Source: Ochromonas danica
Taxonomy: Eukaryota; Sar; Chrysophyceae; Chromulinales; Chromulinaceae
NCBI GenBank assembly: GCA_015146655.1
Contig: VKHL01000166.1
Location: 1 to 59,770 of the forward strand
Direction of reading: 5' to 3'
DNA: 59,770 nt
Shown here one piece after another: positions 7,899 to 17,692 of this stretch (position 1 is the stretch's first letter; each line of letters begins with the position of its first letter). Under the pieces are notes generated by a model. That model was not told the origin of the DNA, did no database searches, and was given only the letters and a program-made list of their open reading frames with translations. The position numbers and the translations under genes are program-made.

Positions 7899-9839
7899 TT
7901 AAAACTTCCTCCATGCTGTCGATTTTCGTCGTTTCCAAACCGTATAGAGATCACCATCTCGTACCGTTTCACCCTCTTGACGAGTGACTAGGAGAGAGTT
8001 ATCACAATAAGTTATCTAATCATCACCAACATAACGCAGATTAGATAAAACAACATACAGTAGATTCTGGAGCATCAAAATGTTGACCTGAAAAGATTGT
8101 TGCGCTTGCTTCTGCTTCTGCCAAGGAGCAGTTGATCTACGAAGATCTTCCCCAATGAGAGTTATCTCAAGATATCCTTCAACAAACTGCATTTTCACAT
8201 CATGTCTCATGGTACCCATTCCCCAAAAGATGGAATTTGTTTCAACGCACTGCTTGTTTGCTACCAAGAGAGATCGACGTACATTCCCACTATCAAATCT
8301 CTTCGCAGGATAGGGTGGCATATCAAGTACCGAGGCAACCAAGTCCCATGTGCCATTTACTGCAATCCACATATCAGCAGGTTTCTCAAAGTCTTTACCC
8401 CAGACGCTGCTGTCTTTTTGTTGAGAAATGAAAGAAAGTCGCTCAGTCAAGGGAGTGAGAAAAAATTTTCGACAAGATTTGGCCAACATATTCGAAGGAA
8501 CCGTCCTCAAAGGATGCGTCTCTGTCAACAAAATCCTATAAGCTTCTCCAATGGTGCGAACAATCTTACTCTCCTTGACATTTAGATCGGGTTGGCCACT
8601 ATCCATCCATGGTGAGACTTCTCCTGCACGCTGTAAGTCATAATGATCCCAAGAATTGTACAGTCCAGAATGCAATGTTAAGGAGATAGATACTAGATGG
8701 GACTGATCAATGGACTGGTTGATATACTTTGATACCTGTCCATCTTTACGAATTGATCGCGAAATATCTAAACCAGAAAGCAATCCGATAGCTTGTCTAC
8801 GTGTCCCAGAAGACCAAGACTTTGTTGCAAGAAGACTATAAAGCTGTCTAGCTTCATCTAGACGACAAACTGTCTCGAATGCCATGGCTAATTCCAAGAG
8901 CGCAGAACTGCCCAACTCACTATGTGGAAAGAGATAAGGACGAACATTCTCCAGCACATTCACTGCTTGATCACAGCTTCCGACAGACATCAAACCGCGC
9001 GCTCTCTTTATTGCATTCTCAATCGCATCCTTATGCTCATTTTCCAATTGTGTCATGGTTGCGAGTTGACGGTTACTTTCTTGTTCACGAAGCTGTGCTT
9101 GTGCTTCCATCTCACGACCCAGTTGGTTCATATCCTCTTGACTCAATACACGTCCTCCACCTCGTCGAGGTCTTCGATACACACCCCAAGTCGGTACGGC
9201 AGGAACATACATGTCGTCCTCATCTTCCTCTTCCTCCTTCTCACTCTTTTCGTTTCTTTTATCATCAGATGCAGCAGGAGGGATAGGAGCAGAGACATAG
9301 GATATATTGGCCAAATCCAAGTTGAGTCGAACTTCTTCTAACTTTGCTCTCTCCATGGCCTGCAAGACGGCATTTTGGAAGATTGCTTCTTCATCTTCTC
9401 CATCCTCCGCCTCCCCTTGATCTTCCCCTTCTTCATCCACCACCTTCTCTAGCATTTCCTCTTCTTTTCGAGACATCGCAGTAGACTCTACAAAGCTAGT
9501 GGATCTCTCCATAGAGTTAGTCGAGCGTTTGTAAGCGACGATGGCTCGCAGTCGCTGGTCGAGTGACCTGCCCTTCCCCAGCAGATGCTGGTAGGCAGCT
9601 TGCTTTTTCTTGCTCTCTGTGCCATTTACAGAGAAGGCCTTCAGCTCTTCATAGTTTGCTCCTTGTTTCTGAAGACGAATGAGCTCTTTGACGTGGAGAT
9701 ATTTGTCAATGTTATTGTTTGCCTTCGATTTTTCTTTCAAAGTCAATGCGCGATTGCGATTTGTCTTGAATCCATTGTATATAAAGGAGTAGCTTTCATA
9801 GAATGCTAGCCAAGTAAGGAATAACACCAGTGCTGACAT
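7899..9839 (-). CDS. Probable plastid-targeted TPR-containing protein
   Basis: The first in-frame ATG is at 9839. It begins with a hydrophobic signal peptide, SALVLFLTWLAFY, followed by ESYSFIYNGF, whose SYSF-I resembles the ochrophyte ASAF-AP plastid cleavage site. A long acidic, disordered segment follows. Then comes a helical repeat region (LLELAMAFETVCRLDEARQL) that looks TPR-like, and a C-terminal beta-rich part with NGTWDLV. A 105-nt segment (about 8632-8736, GTATCA...TTACAG) is in frame but has strong splice sites and is probably an intron. A second intron near the end (donor GTCAAC about 8085) would carry the frame past the TAG at 8016 to the exon ending VWKRRKSTAWRKF and the TAA at 7899-7901. 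The exact acceptor is uncertain. Function is unknown. Confidence 0.6.
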
Positions 9840-9929
9840 CAGAGACAATTGTGATGACTATGCTGAACAGTCAAACAAAACGTTTTGCTTTTTATTTCAA
9901 TTTGCTTCACTTACGCTATGTGAAGTTAA

Positions 9930-10007
9930 GGCAGAATGGCCGAGTGGTCTAAGGCGCCAGTTTCAGGTACTGGTCTTCGGGCGTGGGTTCGAATCCCACT
10001 TCTGTCA
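9930..10007 (+). tRNA. tRNA-Leu: tRNA-Leu(CAG)
   Basis: The acceptor stem GGCAGAA pairs with TTCTGTC (one G-T), discriminator A. The D-arm carries TGGCCGAGTGG (A box). The anticodon arm is CCAGT-TTCAGGT-ACTGG with anticodon CAG. The T-arm is GTGGG-TTCGAAT-CCCAC (B box). No intron is present and a T-run for RNA polymerase III termination follows at about 10011. The variable arm (TCTTCGGGC) is shorter than in most leucine tRNAs. It reads CUG codons, which are uncommon in the AT-rich genes here but used in the antenna genes. Confidence 0.95.
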
Positions 10008-10418
10008 ATTCTTTTTGTCGATTTTGATTAATTATGGTGGATCATTATTACCGTTATTAAGCAGAGCTATCGAGCCTTGAATGCTGCAGTATATAATACA
10101 ACGAACTCGTCAATGTTGTTTTGACAAATGGTTTAAATGACAAATGGTTTCTGTTCTGAAAACATGAGCAACACCCTGACGACACTTCGGACTTCTCGCT
10201 TCCAATCCTCCACACTCAAGACTATTATGAATGCTATAGGACCCAAGATACCGCATTGCTCATTGCGGTTGGTGTTGCTTATGGACTCTAAATTTAATAA
10301 AACTCAATAAGTAGTTAATTTAGATAGTAACAGCTTGATGCTCCACGAAGTAATCGCAATACCAAAATGCATCAACATGGTTAAATATAAAAACAACAGA
10401 AACATTTCAGTTTGTTAC
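10008..10418. other. Intergenic region with a doubtful short ORF
   Basis: This lies between the tRNA and the end of the DXO-like gene. A 48-codon plus-strand frame at 10164-10310 (MSNTLTTLRTSRFQ...) has a mitochondrial-presequence look. An overlapping frame codes TALLIAVGVAYGL before a stop at about 10274. Neither can be shown to be real. Confidence 0.3.
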
Positions 10419-11582
10419 TTAATTCAGTAAAGCGCGTAGGTTAGCATTGAAGAAGGGTTCCGAAATAGTAGATTTATCCTGAGAAAAATCCTCAATGGTA
10501 AGGGTAAGAGAGGCATCAACATGTGGAATCTCAGGCTGTGCCGCTCTATAGGGAACGGCAGGTTGCGCAGGATAGCGACCAGTAGCTGGACGTGCAGGCT
10601 TGGCAGGTCTTTCGGGCTTTGCTGCTTGGTAATCTACTTCTTTGGTGTACTTCAATATTGCAACTTTTCTTCCTCCAGCGAAAGGAAGCTGCTCCTTGAT
10701 CCACTTCAACAGTTCCTCCACTTTGGCAAATACATGATGCTCGTCGACGTCGTTGAACTGTCCCAGGGTCCTCACTTCATTAACACCGAGATGTTCAACA
10801 GTAACGGGAGCAGACTGCCCTTGAGTGAGCTGCCCTTCTGGAAAGGCTATCTTGCCCAAATACATATTCTTGGTGCCCGACAGCTTCATTTGCAACCAAA
10901 TGTCTCTCTTGTGAGCGCGGTCTTGATCCAAAAAGTACTGCTGACTCAAGTCTTGAATTTTGGAAGTTTTCAATTCAACGGAATGGCCGTCTGAGTCAAC
11001 AGCATCAACCTCACAGCCAACCAAGACCTTGTAAGTTCCAATCTTATAGGATACCGCCTCATAGTAAGAAGAAAAAGGACCTTCGACAGGAACAGTCATT
11101 TTGTTCTCGAAATCCATTCCGAATCCAGCCGGCGTGCCGTATCCTTCCTCAGCTTCAACAGGACTCTTTCTGATGACAGTAAGCTTCTCAGACACTTGTT
11201 CAACAGTCAGAGAGAAATTGTGCGTAAATTTGTTGCTACGAGGCATAAAGCAGTAGAACAGTTTTCTCAGTGCATTACGACTGATAGCCAAATCAACGGC
11301 GGACAGTTTAAGGCTTCCACGATTGACAGTCGCTTTCAGCAAAGGGTCAGATCCATAACGTGGATAGTGGATACCTTGAGGATCAGGTATTTCTTGAGTG
11401 CTCCATTCCAAAGGAAATGCTTTACCCCTTGAAAGATCCAGAACAGAAGGCTGAGGAGCTTCAATCCAAGGAGAATCGACCGAGATTTCGTAAGAACCTA
11501 CCACAGTAGGTTCAGTCATTAATCCAGAGACTTGAATTGCCTCGCCATTCAAGAACGGGTACTGTCTAACTTCTTCAACCAT
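10419..11582 (-). CDS. DXO: DXO/Rai1-family decapping exoribonuclease
   Basis: This is an intronless 387-residue protein with its first in-frame ATG at 11582. It carries the signature motifs of the DXO/Rai1/Dom3Z fold: an Arg-containing helix (NALRKLFYCF), GFGMDFENK (motif II with its metal-binding Glu), CEVDAVD (motif III, E-x-D) and SVELKTSK (motif IV, E-x-K), then a helical stretch KRDIWLQMKLSGTKNMYLGK matching the segment after motif IV. In known members these residues bind two metal ions. The enzymes remove incomplete or NAD/FAD caps and degrade the RNA 5'-3', mostly in the nucleus. A Pro-Ala-Lys-rich loop (about residues 320-350, KPERPAKPARPATG) is unusual. The protein is near the normal family length. 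Confidence 0.85.
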   Translation of the reverse strand: MVEEVRQYPFLNGEAIQVSGLMTEPTVVGSYEISVDSPWIEAPQPSVLDLSRGKAFPLEWSTQEIPDPQGIHYPRYGSDPLLKATVNRGSLKLSAVDLAISRNALRKLFYCFMPRSNKFTHNFSLTVEQVSEKLTVIRKSPVEAEEGYGTPAGFGMDFENKMTVPVEGPFSSYYEAVSYKIGTYKVLVGCEVDAVDSDGHSVELKTSKIQDLSQQYFLDQDRAHKRDIWLQMKLSGTKNMYLGKIAFPEGQLTQGQSAPVTVEHLGVNEVRTLGQFNDVDEHHVFAKVEELLKWIKEQLPFAGGRKVAILKYTKEVDYQAAKPERPAKPARPATGRYPAQPAVPYRAAQPEIPHVDASLTLTIEDFSQDKSTISEPFFNANLRALLN

Positions 11583-11954
11583 GGCAATATTTTTTTGGGA
11601 ATGCAAAGCTTTCAAAATAATGAAATCCTGATGTCTGTTACTCAGGTTATTGCACTGGCTTGCAATTCTCTTAGCATTCTTGAAGATCGCTTAGCTGTTC
11701 GTTCGCACGGAGCTCTTAAGAATGGGGGATTTTGCTTTTCTTGCTTTTGATTGATGGAAATGTTGTGCCATATTTACGTATTTACTTAACGCAATTTAAG
11801 CATTTCTCTGTATTTATGTAAATACGTAAGACGCAGACATACGCGTTTTTGCGAAAAGTGATGTTTTTGGCTGCAGCACAGCACTGGCCATTCCTTTCCT
11901 CGGACTTGCAAATCATTGTCATTTCTGCATTTATACAACTCAACTAATCTCACC
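11583..11954. promoter_or_regulatory. Divergent promoter region of the DXO-like gene and RRS1
   Basis: The 372 bp between the two start codons contain a 12-bp inverted pair with ACGTA cores, TTACGTATTTAC (11774-11785) and its exact complement GTAAATACGTAA (11818-11829), 32 bp apart. ACGT cores are typical bZIP binding sites. The symmetry would suit coordinated regulation of two RNA-metabolism genes. This is inference. No TATA box was assigned. Confidence 0.4.
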
Positions 11955-13147
11955 ATGCCTCCTAAGAAGAAGACTGTACACTTTAGAAAAGAAGAGGAGG
12001 AAGGAAATGAAAGTCCTTATGACTCAGCTGATGATAATGAGGAAGAAATAGAAGAAGAAGAAGACGACGAAGACGAGGAGGAAGGAGTTCTCACTGCAAA
12101 TAATACCAATGAAGATATTGTGGATGATCTTACCTATGATCTCTTTAACTTTACAGCTTGCTCTTATCATCCTTTAGTGTGGTCTTCTGAAGAGGACAAG
12201 GAACAAACAATCTTGACTTCTGCTGCTCGTGCTTGTCAGCTTCTCTACAAGAAGTGAGTCCATGCATTCCATTCCATTCCAATCTTCCATGCTTGAATTT
12301 TCTTCTCTCTGCTTTCCTGCTTGACGTTGTAATGATCAATTTTAATGGTATATTTTTCTTGTGCGATAGATTACGTGAGTTGCCCACCGAAGCTTCAGAT
12401 ATTGGTCCTATCACAGTACTACCTGAGAAGGAAGTCTTTGCCTTGCCTCGCACAAGAAAGATTCCTGAGCCTAAACCTGAGACTCGCTGGGAGAAGTTTG
12501 CTCGTGAAAGAGGTATTAAGAAGCATAAGAAGGATCGTATGGTCTTCGATGAAGAGACAGGAGAGTACAGGCCTCGCTTTGGCTACAAGCGAGCCAAGGC
12601 GGGTGTGGAAGATCTTCCTATCGTGGAAGTTCGTGACGGTGATAATCCTGATGAAGACCCATGGGCTAAAGCTCGCAAAGATAAGAAAGACCGTGTGAAG
12701 AAGAATCTGAAGAATCAAATGCGCAATATGATGCATGCTGAGAAAACACGCAAAGGAAAAGTCAACTATAGTCCCGAAGCAGTGCCCGGCATTCCGATTG
12801 AATTTTCATCAGCTAAGCGTGGTAAAGGAGGTGTTCGAAAGGCATTACAGTTGGCGCAACATTCCACAGCTTCTATGGGACGATTTGATGACATGAGAGC
12901 AGGTGAACCTGAGCGAAAGATCACTGGCAAGAAGCGGTCTTACCGTGATAATCTCTCTGGGGTGAACAGCGAGTCAGCTATCATGAAGTCACAATTGCGA
13001 ATCATAGAGGACAAGATTTCGAAGAAGGCCAGAGGAGTGACGAACTCCTTAGCCGCTTATGAGGGTATTCTTCCCGATGCTCCTAGTCTTTCCTTCAAGA
13101 AGGCCAAGGGTAGGGGCAAGAATGCTGAGAAGCCGAAGAAGCGTTAG
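11955..13147 (+). CDS. RRS1: Ribosome biogenesis regulatory protein RRS1 (2 exons)
   Basis: Exons 11955-12253 and 12370-13147 are joined by a 116-nt GT-AG intron (GTGAGT donor), giving 358 residues. The diagnostic RRS1 block FALPRTRKIPEPKPETRWEK and the following FARERGIKKHKKDRMVFDEE and RPRFGYKRA are complete. The N-terminus is acidic (runs of Glu/Asp around residues 10-50). The C-terminus is Lys/Arg-rich (GKGGVRKA, KGRGKNAEKPKKR). In yeast, Rrs1 with Rpf2 brings the 5S RNP into pre-60S particles in the nucleolus. It sits divergent to the DXO-like gene. Confidence 0.95.
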
Positions 13148-13338
13148 TGGATAGGAAAGAGGAAGAATAGTCTTATGTGCTAAATTAAACATTGTCCATA
13201 GTTTGCTAGTCTGCTTGAGTGTTTGCTTGCCTGAGAGAGAAGGAAACAGAAAACACACGCTTTCGTCATATTACATCACCTTTCCAGCATTACTCCCATT
13301 TTCATTCACACTCGCAAAGCCATCGATACTGCCACTAC

Positions 13339-13870
13339 CTATTTCACTTGTTCAAAAAAACTATTATAATACTGAGCAAGGCTCTGCAATCGCAGTCGCA
13401 AGAGACCTGGAGCAACCCTTCCAGCACCAGCAATTATATGCTGCTTTCCCACTGAACAAATACCCAAATAGCCTTCATCGAGCTTAGCAAGATGGAAATA
13501 GACTTCATGAACACCTAATTAAATGTCAACATCAAATATACATAAATTGGCATACCCATAATAACAAAAGGCGACACACACCACAATGGAACAAACGTTA
13601 GTATCAACAACGACAAGGAAGAAATAAAGGAGAAATAAAATGAATAAGGTAAGAGAAAAGTGGAGATGAGAGTCAATCACCTTGTGAGTAATTACTCCAG
13701 ACGGCGGACCCGATGGCAGCGAGAGTGGTCTCGTCCAATCCACTACTTGGAGAGGCGAAGGAGGAACAGAAGACGTTTCCTTCTACTGTCATTAAGCAAA
13801 GACCTTCTAAACCATCACCCAGAGATCGTTCTAGGATCTCTGGCAGAGCTTTCGCAATAATCATTGACAT
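13339..13870 (-). CDS. LAMTOR2: LAMTOR2/p14-like roadblock protein (2 exons)
   Basis: Exons 13681-13870 and 13339-13514 are joined in phase 1 across a 166-nt GT-AG intron, giving 121 residues, close to the family length (about 125). The roadblock/LC7 fold is seen in order: N-terminal helix, EGLCLMTVEGNVFCSS strand pair, helix AAIGSAVWSNYSQG (human has AAIASNIWAAYDRNG), then GYLGICSVGKQHIIAG and a C-terminal helix LLRLRLQSLAQYYNSFFEQV. LAMTOR2 pairs with LAMTOR3 in the Ragulator scaffold that recruits Rag GTPases and TORC1 to lysosomes or vacuoles. The stop codon lies 190 bp downstream of the convergent RRS1 end. Confidence 0.85.
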
Positions 13871-13988
13871 GATTGCACCTGATGTGATTTAGTTTCCTTC
13901 GATGTGTTTTGGGTGGCCTTATTACTGTTTAGCGTGGGAGACAAGTAGAAAGCCAAGAATGCTTGATTTAAATCTATACTGTTTATGA

Positions 13989-15617
13989 TTACTTTTGGCC
14001 AACACGACAATCTTCTTCAAGAAGGTTTTCAAGTTCTAATGCATCTTTCAACTCCACAGGCCAGCATGCAGCACCTGTTTACACCCAACAACAAGGCGCA
14101 AATAAGAAATCAACATTTGTTAGTAACCAAAGATATGTATTTATCCACCCAATCTTATCATCCAAGCTTACCTGCGTCATTTTGCAAGAAAAATACAAAT
14201 GTGTCCACATTTGATGGTTGATGTGTGTGGCCTGTTCGATGCTGCATTCCAGGTCGATAGTCGTGTTTCTTCTTCTCAAGAACCAGTCGATATCCACGAT
14301 GAGGTCTTGTGAACTCGCTGTCCGTCATCTCAATCACTCCTTGACAATCAGCCCAAGCTGGAACAATGACAATGAATGAAAAAGGAATATCAGGATGACT
14401 TCTCAAGAGATAAAAGATACGATCCGCCATCTGATTCATCACTGCTTCTACAAAAGGAGGATTGGCTTCAAAAGATCCACCAACTAATCGCCCCTTTCTT
14501 TCCCCCTCAAAGCAAAAGAAATTTCCTAAGCTGCCAAAGAACTGATCTGTGTCTCGCGCAATTGAGCAAAAGGAACTATTCCAACAATTTAAAGGTGAAG
14601 CAAAGCATTCTGTTTGAACATCAAATCGATCACGAAGGAATTGGAAGCCAATATCAGGGAAGGCCATTTGATAACCATCAGACTTCCCCGAAAGTGTTTC
14701 ATATCTTGCTAGCACACAGAATACTCTTCTCAACTACACAGCAAGCACCATGTTAATGATCAGTATTAAATAATGGAAAAGTCATCCTCATTACTTACAA
14801 ATAGGCTATCTTCAATGTGAGCGTGAGAATCGGTATGTAACTGATATAATCTAAGTAACTTGTTCAAATGGATGGATGATATAGAATACGTTACACCTTG
14901 ATAATCTAATCGGCATATTCCTTGCGCCACAGATTGGGAGTGGTGGAAAGATTGCACCTGGGAGGTTTGCTGTGTGGCCGGGGGTTGGCGAAGTGTGACT
15001 TTAGCAACAACTAGACGAGACCAAAAACTACGTTTCATATCTAATAACTTCCTAGCTGCTTGTACTAAGGCATCACCTACTTTTCTCATAATTGAACGAC
15101 TTTCTTCTTCTGTTCGACCACCATCAATAAACTCTTTCAAGACAGCTGGATCACCTTCAAAGACGTTAGGAAAGATACTATCCGTTATCATTGTCCCTAC
15201 ATCACCAATGGTTTGAATTTGATTTAATAATTCAAACCAAATTATTCTTGCAAATATACCTTGCATACCAACCTTCATCCCATCTTTACGACATGATTTA
15301 GCAGTTTTGGTTTCACCTGCCATTTCTCCATACCGTGTGTTTTCTTTTGCTAATAGATCTAAAATCTCTCCTAACAGACGATCACGTTCAATAGAGAGTG
15401 AAGGATGATCTTCAATCGCTTCATAATATCCACCAGAACGATATTTCTTCCCATCTGGATGTATTCCATCTGTCCCATTAGCTCTCTTCTTGGAGGCTAG
15501 CAGAAAGTAGGGATTGATCCAGGTGGAGGTCTTTGTCTCCATATTGTACCAATATCTTGCCTTATGCTTTTGCGAATAGGCCCATATCCATGGCCCAGTA
15601 TTCTCCATTTTCTCCAT
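13989..15617 (-). CDS. PCIF1: PCIF1/CAPAM cap-specific adenosine N6-methyltransferase (3 exons)
   Basis: Exons 14799-15617, 14172-14733 and 13989-14074 are joined by introns of 64-97 nt, giving 488 residues (human PCIF1 has 704). A WW domain lies at residues about 8-40 (PWIWAYSQKHKARYWYN...TSTWINP) and would bind the phosphorylated RNA polymerase II tail. The catalytic part contains ECFASPLNCWNSSFCS, DTDQFFGSLG and GSFEANPPF with the NPPF motif at about residues 363-366, then FSFIVIVPAW and the C-terminal FLQNDAGAACWP. All match the PCIF1 core that methylates N6 of the cap-adjacent 2'-O-methyladenosine. The upstream frame continues to 15707 but without an ATG, so 15617 is the start. It is divergent to TPGS2 with 129 bp between start codons. 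Confidence 0.92.
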
Positions 15618-15746
15618 CTCTGCTCTTGTTTCGTTTGTTGTTGACAGATTTTCCTTTTTGCCACTTTTGCCATGTGTTGAAAGTGATTTTTGCCATTTAT
15701 TACCCAACTAATCAAAACAAAACGATTCAAACGATTTCGGGATTTG

Positions 15747-16490
15747 ATGGCTTCTTCTTCATCGTCATCTACAACTGACAAGCGAACACTCTTTGATCGT
15801 CTTGCTTTAGGATGCATCACCCATTTGGAATCGTTTCCAGAATGCCGAACTATCACATTCCAAGGTTCTGATGGCGCGCAATCCTTAGACTTCCTATCTT
15901 GGGAACGCAAGAACTCTCCCTTCAAACTTCCTGGAGAACTCAAAAGCTTCTATTCCATGTTCAATGGATTTTCTCTTTCCTGGACGGTGGATGTTGGAGG
16001 TGATCGGGTTGAGACTGTGGGTGAGATGAAGTTAAACCGTGTGGAGAATATTCTGAAAAATACATCTGAATTCTTTGTGCAAGAACGTCTTCCTGATGAG
16101 ATTCTTCCACCTGTCCCTAAGGTATGTACGCTATTCTCTATTGATTCAGCCTGTGCCTTGGGCGAGATAGTCTTGCTTTATCGATCTTCCAACTCGTCTC
16201 CGATTGGTGGTTCTGGTGCTGGTAGTGGTGCTGGTAGTGGTGCTGGAGTATTCGAGGATCCTGAGGTCTGGTTGCTAGACCAATCGTGTCAATTGACTTA
16301 TATAGCTCGCACCTTTACACATTATATGCGGCTATTGGTCACCCATTTGGGCATTAAAGGGTGGCAGGGAACCTTTATGGACAATGGCTGGCCACCTAGC
16401 ACACAACTATGGATGAATCTCTTTTGTAAGGAGAGGTTAGTGGTCGATCGGCACTATCGAAGCGATCTATTTCATGAGAAGAGGGTGTAG
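15747..16490 (+). CDS. TPGS2: Tubulin polyglutamylase complex subunit 2 (TPGS2)
   Basis: This is an intronless gene of 247 residues from ATG 15747. It follows TPGS2 throughout: LALGCITHLESFPECRTITF, LSWERKNSPFKLPGELKSFY, MFNGFSLSWTV, then DSACALGEIVLLY, EVWLLDQSCQLTYIARTFTHYMRLL and THLGIKGWQ. The fold is related to the SMI1/KNR4 (SUKH) family. In animals TPGS2 is a subunit of the complex carrying the TTLL1 polyglutamylase that modifies axonemal and neuronal tubulin. A (Gly-Ser-Gly-Ala)n linker near residue 155 comes from a small coding repeat. Together with the outer-arm dynein in this window it supports a motile cilium. Confidence 0.88.
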   Translation: MASSSSSSTTDKRTLFDRLALGCITHLESFPECRTITFQGSDGAQSLDFLSWERKNSPFKLPGELKSFYSMFNGFSLSWTVDVGGDRVETVGEMKLNRVENILKNTSEFFVQERLPDEILPPVPKVCTLFSIDSACALGEIVLLYRSSNSSPIGGSGAGSGAGSGAGVFEDPEVWLLDQSCQLTYIARTFTHYMRLLVTHLGIKGWQGTFMDNGWPPSTQLWMNLFCKERLVVDRHYRSDLFHEKRV

Positions 16491-17692
16491 TATTCGTGTA
16501 GAAGGCTGATAAATACTAAAGATGATGTTATGTACATTCTGTCCTCTGAAAGAATGCCGGTTGTCTGCAGAACTTGTTGGGATGTTGGCGAATCTATTTC
16601 CTAGACTCATGCCTGGTCTGCAAGTGTGAAAGATCGGCCTTTCAAATTGAGAAGCTCTTCAAGCCGCGAACCTTCCATATTCGTGTTTTCGTGTTTTCGG
16701 AGTTTGGAGGTTTCTGTGTTGCTGTCTCGACCACAGAAATGACATAATCAAACCCTCATGATCAACAACATGATGTCATGTGCTTGACGGAAGATATCAA
16801 TGTGACTTCTTGTAGGAAGAAGCCTCACTTTCTTCTTCTTCTGCAGAATGAGCCTGCCTATGTGCTTATGCAAAAAGAGAGTAAGTCTTTGATTGGTTGG
16901 ATTTTGTGTTGTTGCGAATGAGATCAAAGCATGTAATTTAACCAAGATCTGCTCTGATAGTTTGGTGAAGAGAATGCATTTATATGACGCAATTTCTACT
17001 GCATGCTTTTGTGTTAACATATTGATTGTTTACCTTGTTCTAATGATGTTCCTCATGGTTTGGGTTTGTTTAGTTTGGCAAATTGAAGGCGACGATTCCG
17101 CTTCCATGAAAGGAAATTCTGTTTGAAGGCGAAGGCTTTTTGAGACTTATGGTAAGTTCGATTGTAGAAATTATCTTGGTAAATAAGGGGTGCGAATGAT
17201 ATTTATTCTAGTGAGACCTGAGACTCTGAAACATTGCTTGTGGATACTACACAGAATGACGCACTATTCTATACTCTGTCTGTTTTCCTGATTGAAACTA
17301 TCAACCTGATTGAACCTAATTTGACGTGCTTTTTTGTGATCAGAAATGTTAAGTTTCTTCCTGGAAAACACTACAAGCTTGTGCCTTCATATCCTTCTGC
17401 ATGGCTCCATGGCTCTATGTCACATTTGGGGCTAGCATGAAAGCGCATCCGATAACTTAGCGACTATTGAGCTAGGCGGTAGAATGTGAAATGCCTAACC
17501 TAGTAAACTGCGACATGAGATAGTGCTTTTTGTCTTTGTTAATTTTAGGGTAGGGGGTTCAAAATTTTGGTATACAGTGTACACGATGTAGCTCCAAGTT
17601 AGCGATGAAAAGAGATACGGATCACAATTAGTCACGAAATATTGATATTACTATACAATTTGCCAACTTCTTGTTCAGAATACGTCGGTAGT
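16491..17692. other. Intergenic region, 1.2 kb
   Basis: I see no gene, tRNA or repeat here. Short open frames on both strands around 16750-17130 have low complexity and no recognisable features. This is the longest gene-free stretch in the window and could hold an unrecognised non-coding RNA. Confidence 0.4.

Noticed and set aside
8879-9341. Two plus-strand frames of about 135 codons within the TPR gene
   Set aside because: Shadows of the minus-strand gene; His/Leu/Phe-rich composition from antisense of acidic codons.
10419-14799. Functional mRNA-cap gene cluster (DXO, PCIF1 and distant LSM14)
   Set aside because: The genes are on different strands and interrupted by unrelated genes; co-location in a eukaryotic genome of this density is likely chance.
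15618-15707. Extension of PCIF1 to 15707
   Set aside because: The extension opens with TTG and has no ATG, and it reaches into the TPGS2 promoter.
16748-17126. Overlapping short frames in the 1.2-kb gap
   Set aside because: Neither has a domain, targeting signal or splice sites, and their composition follows base content.
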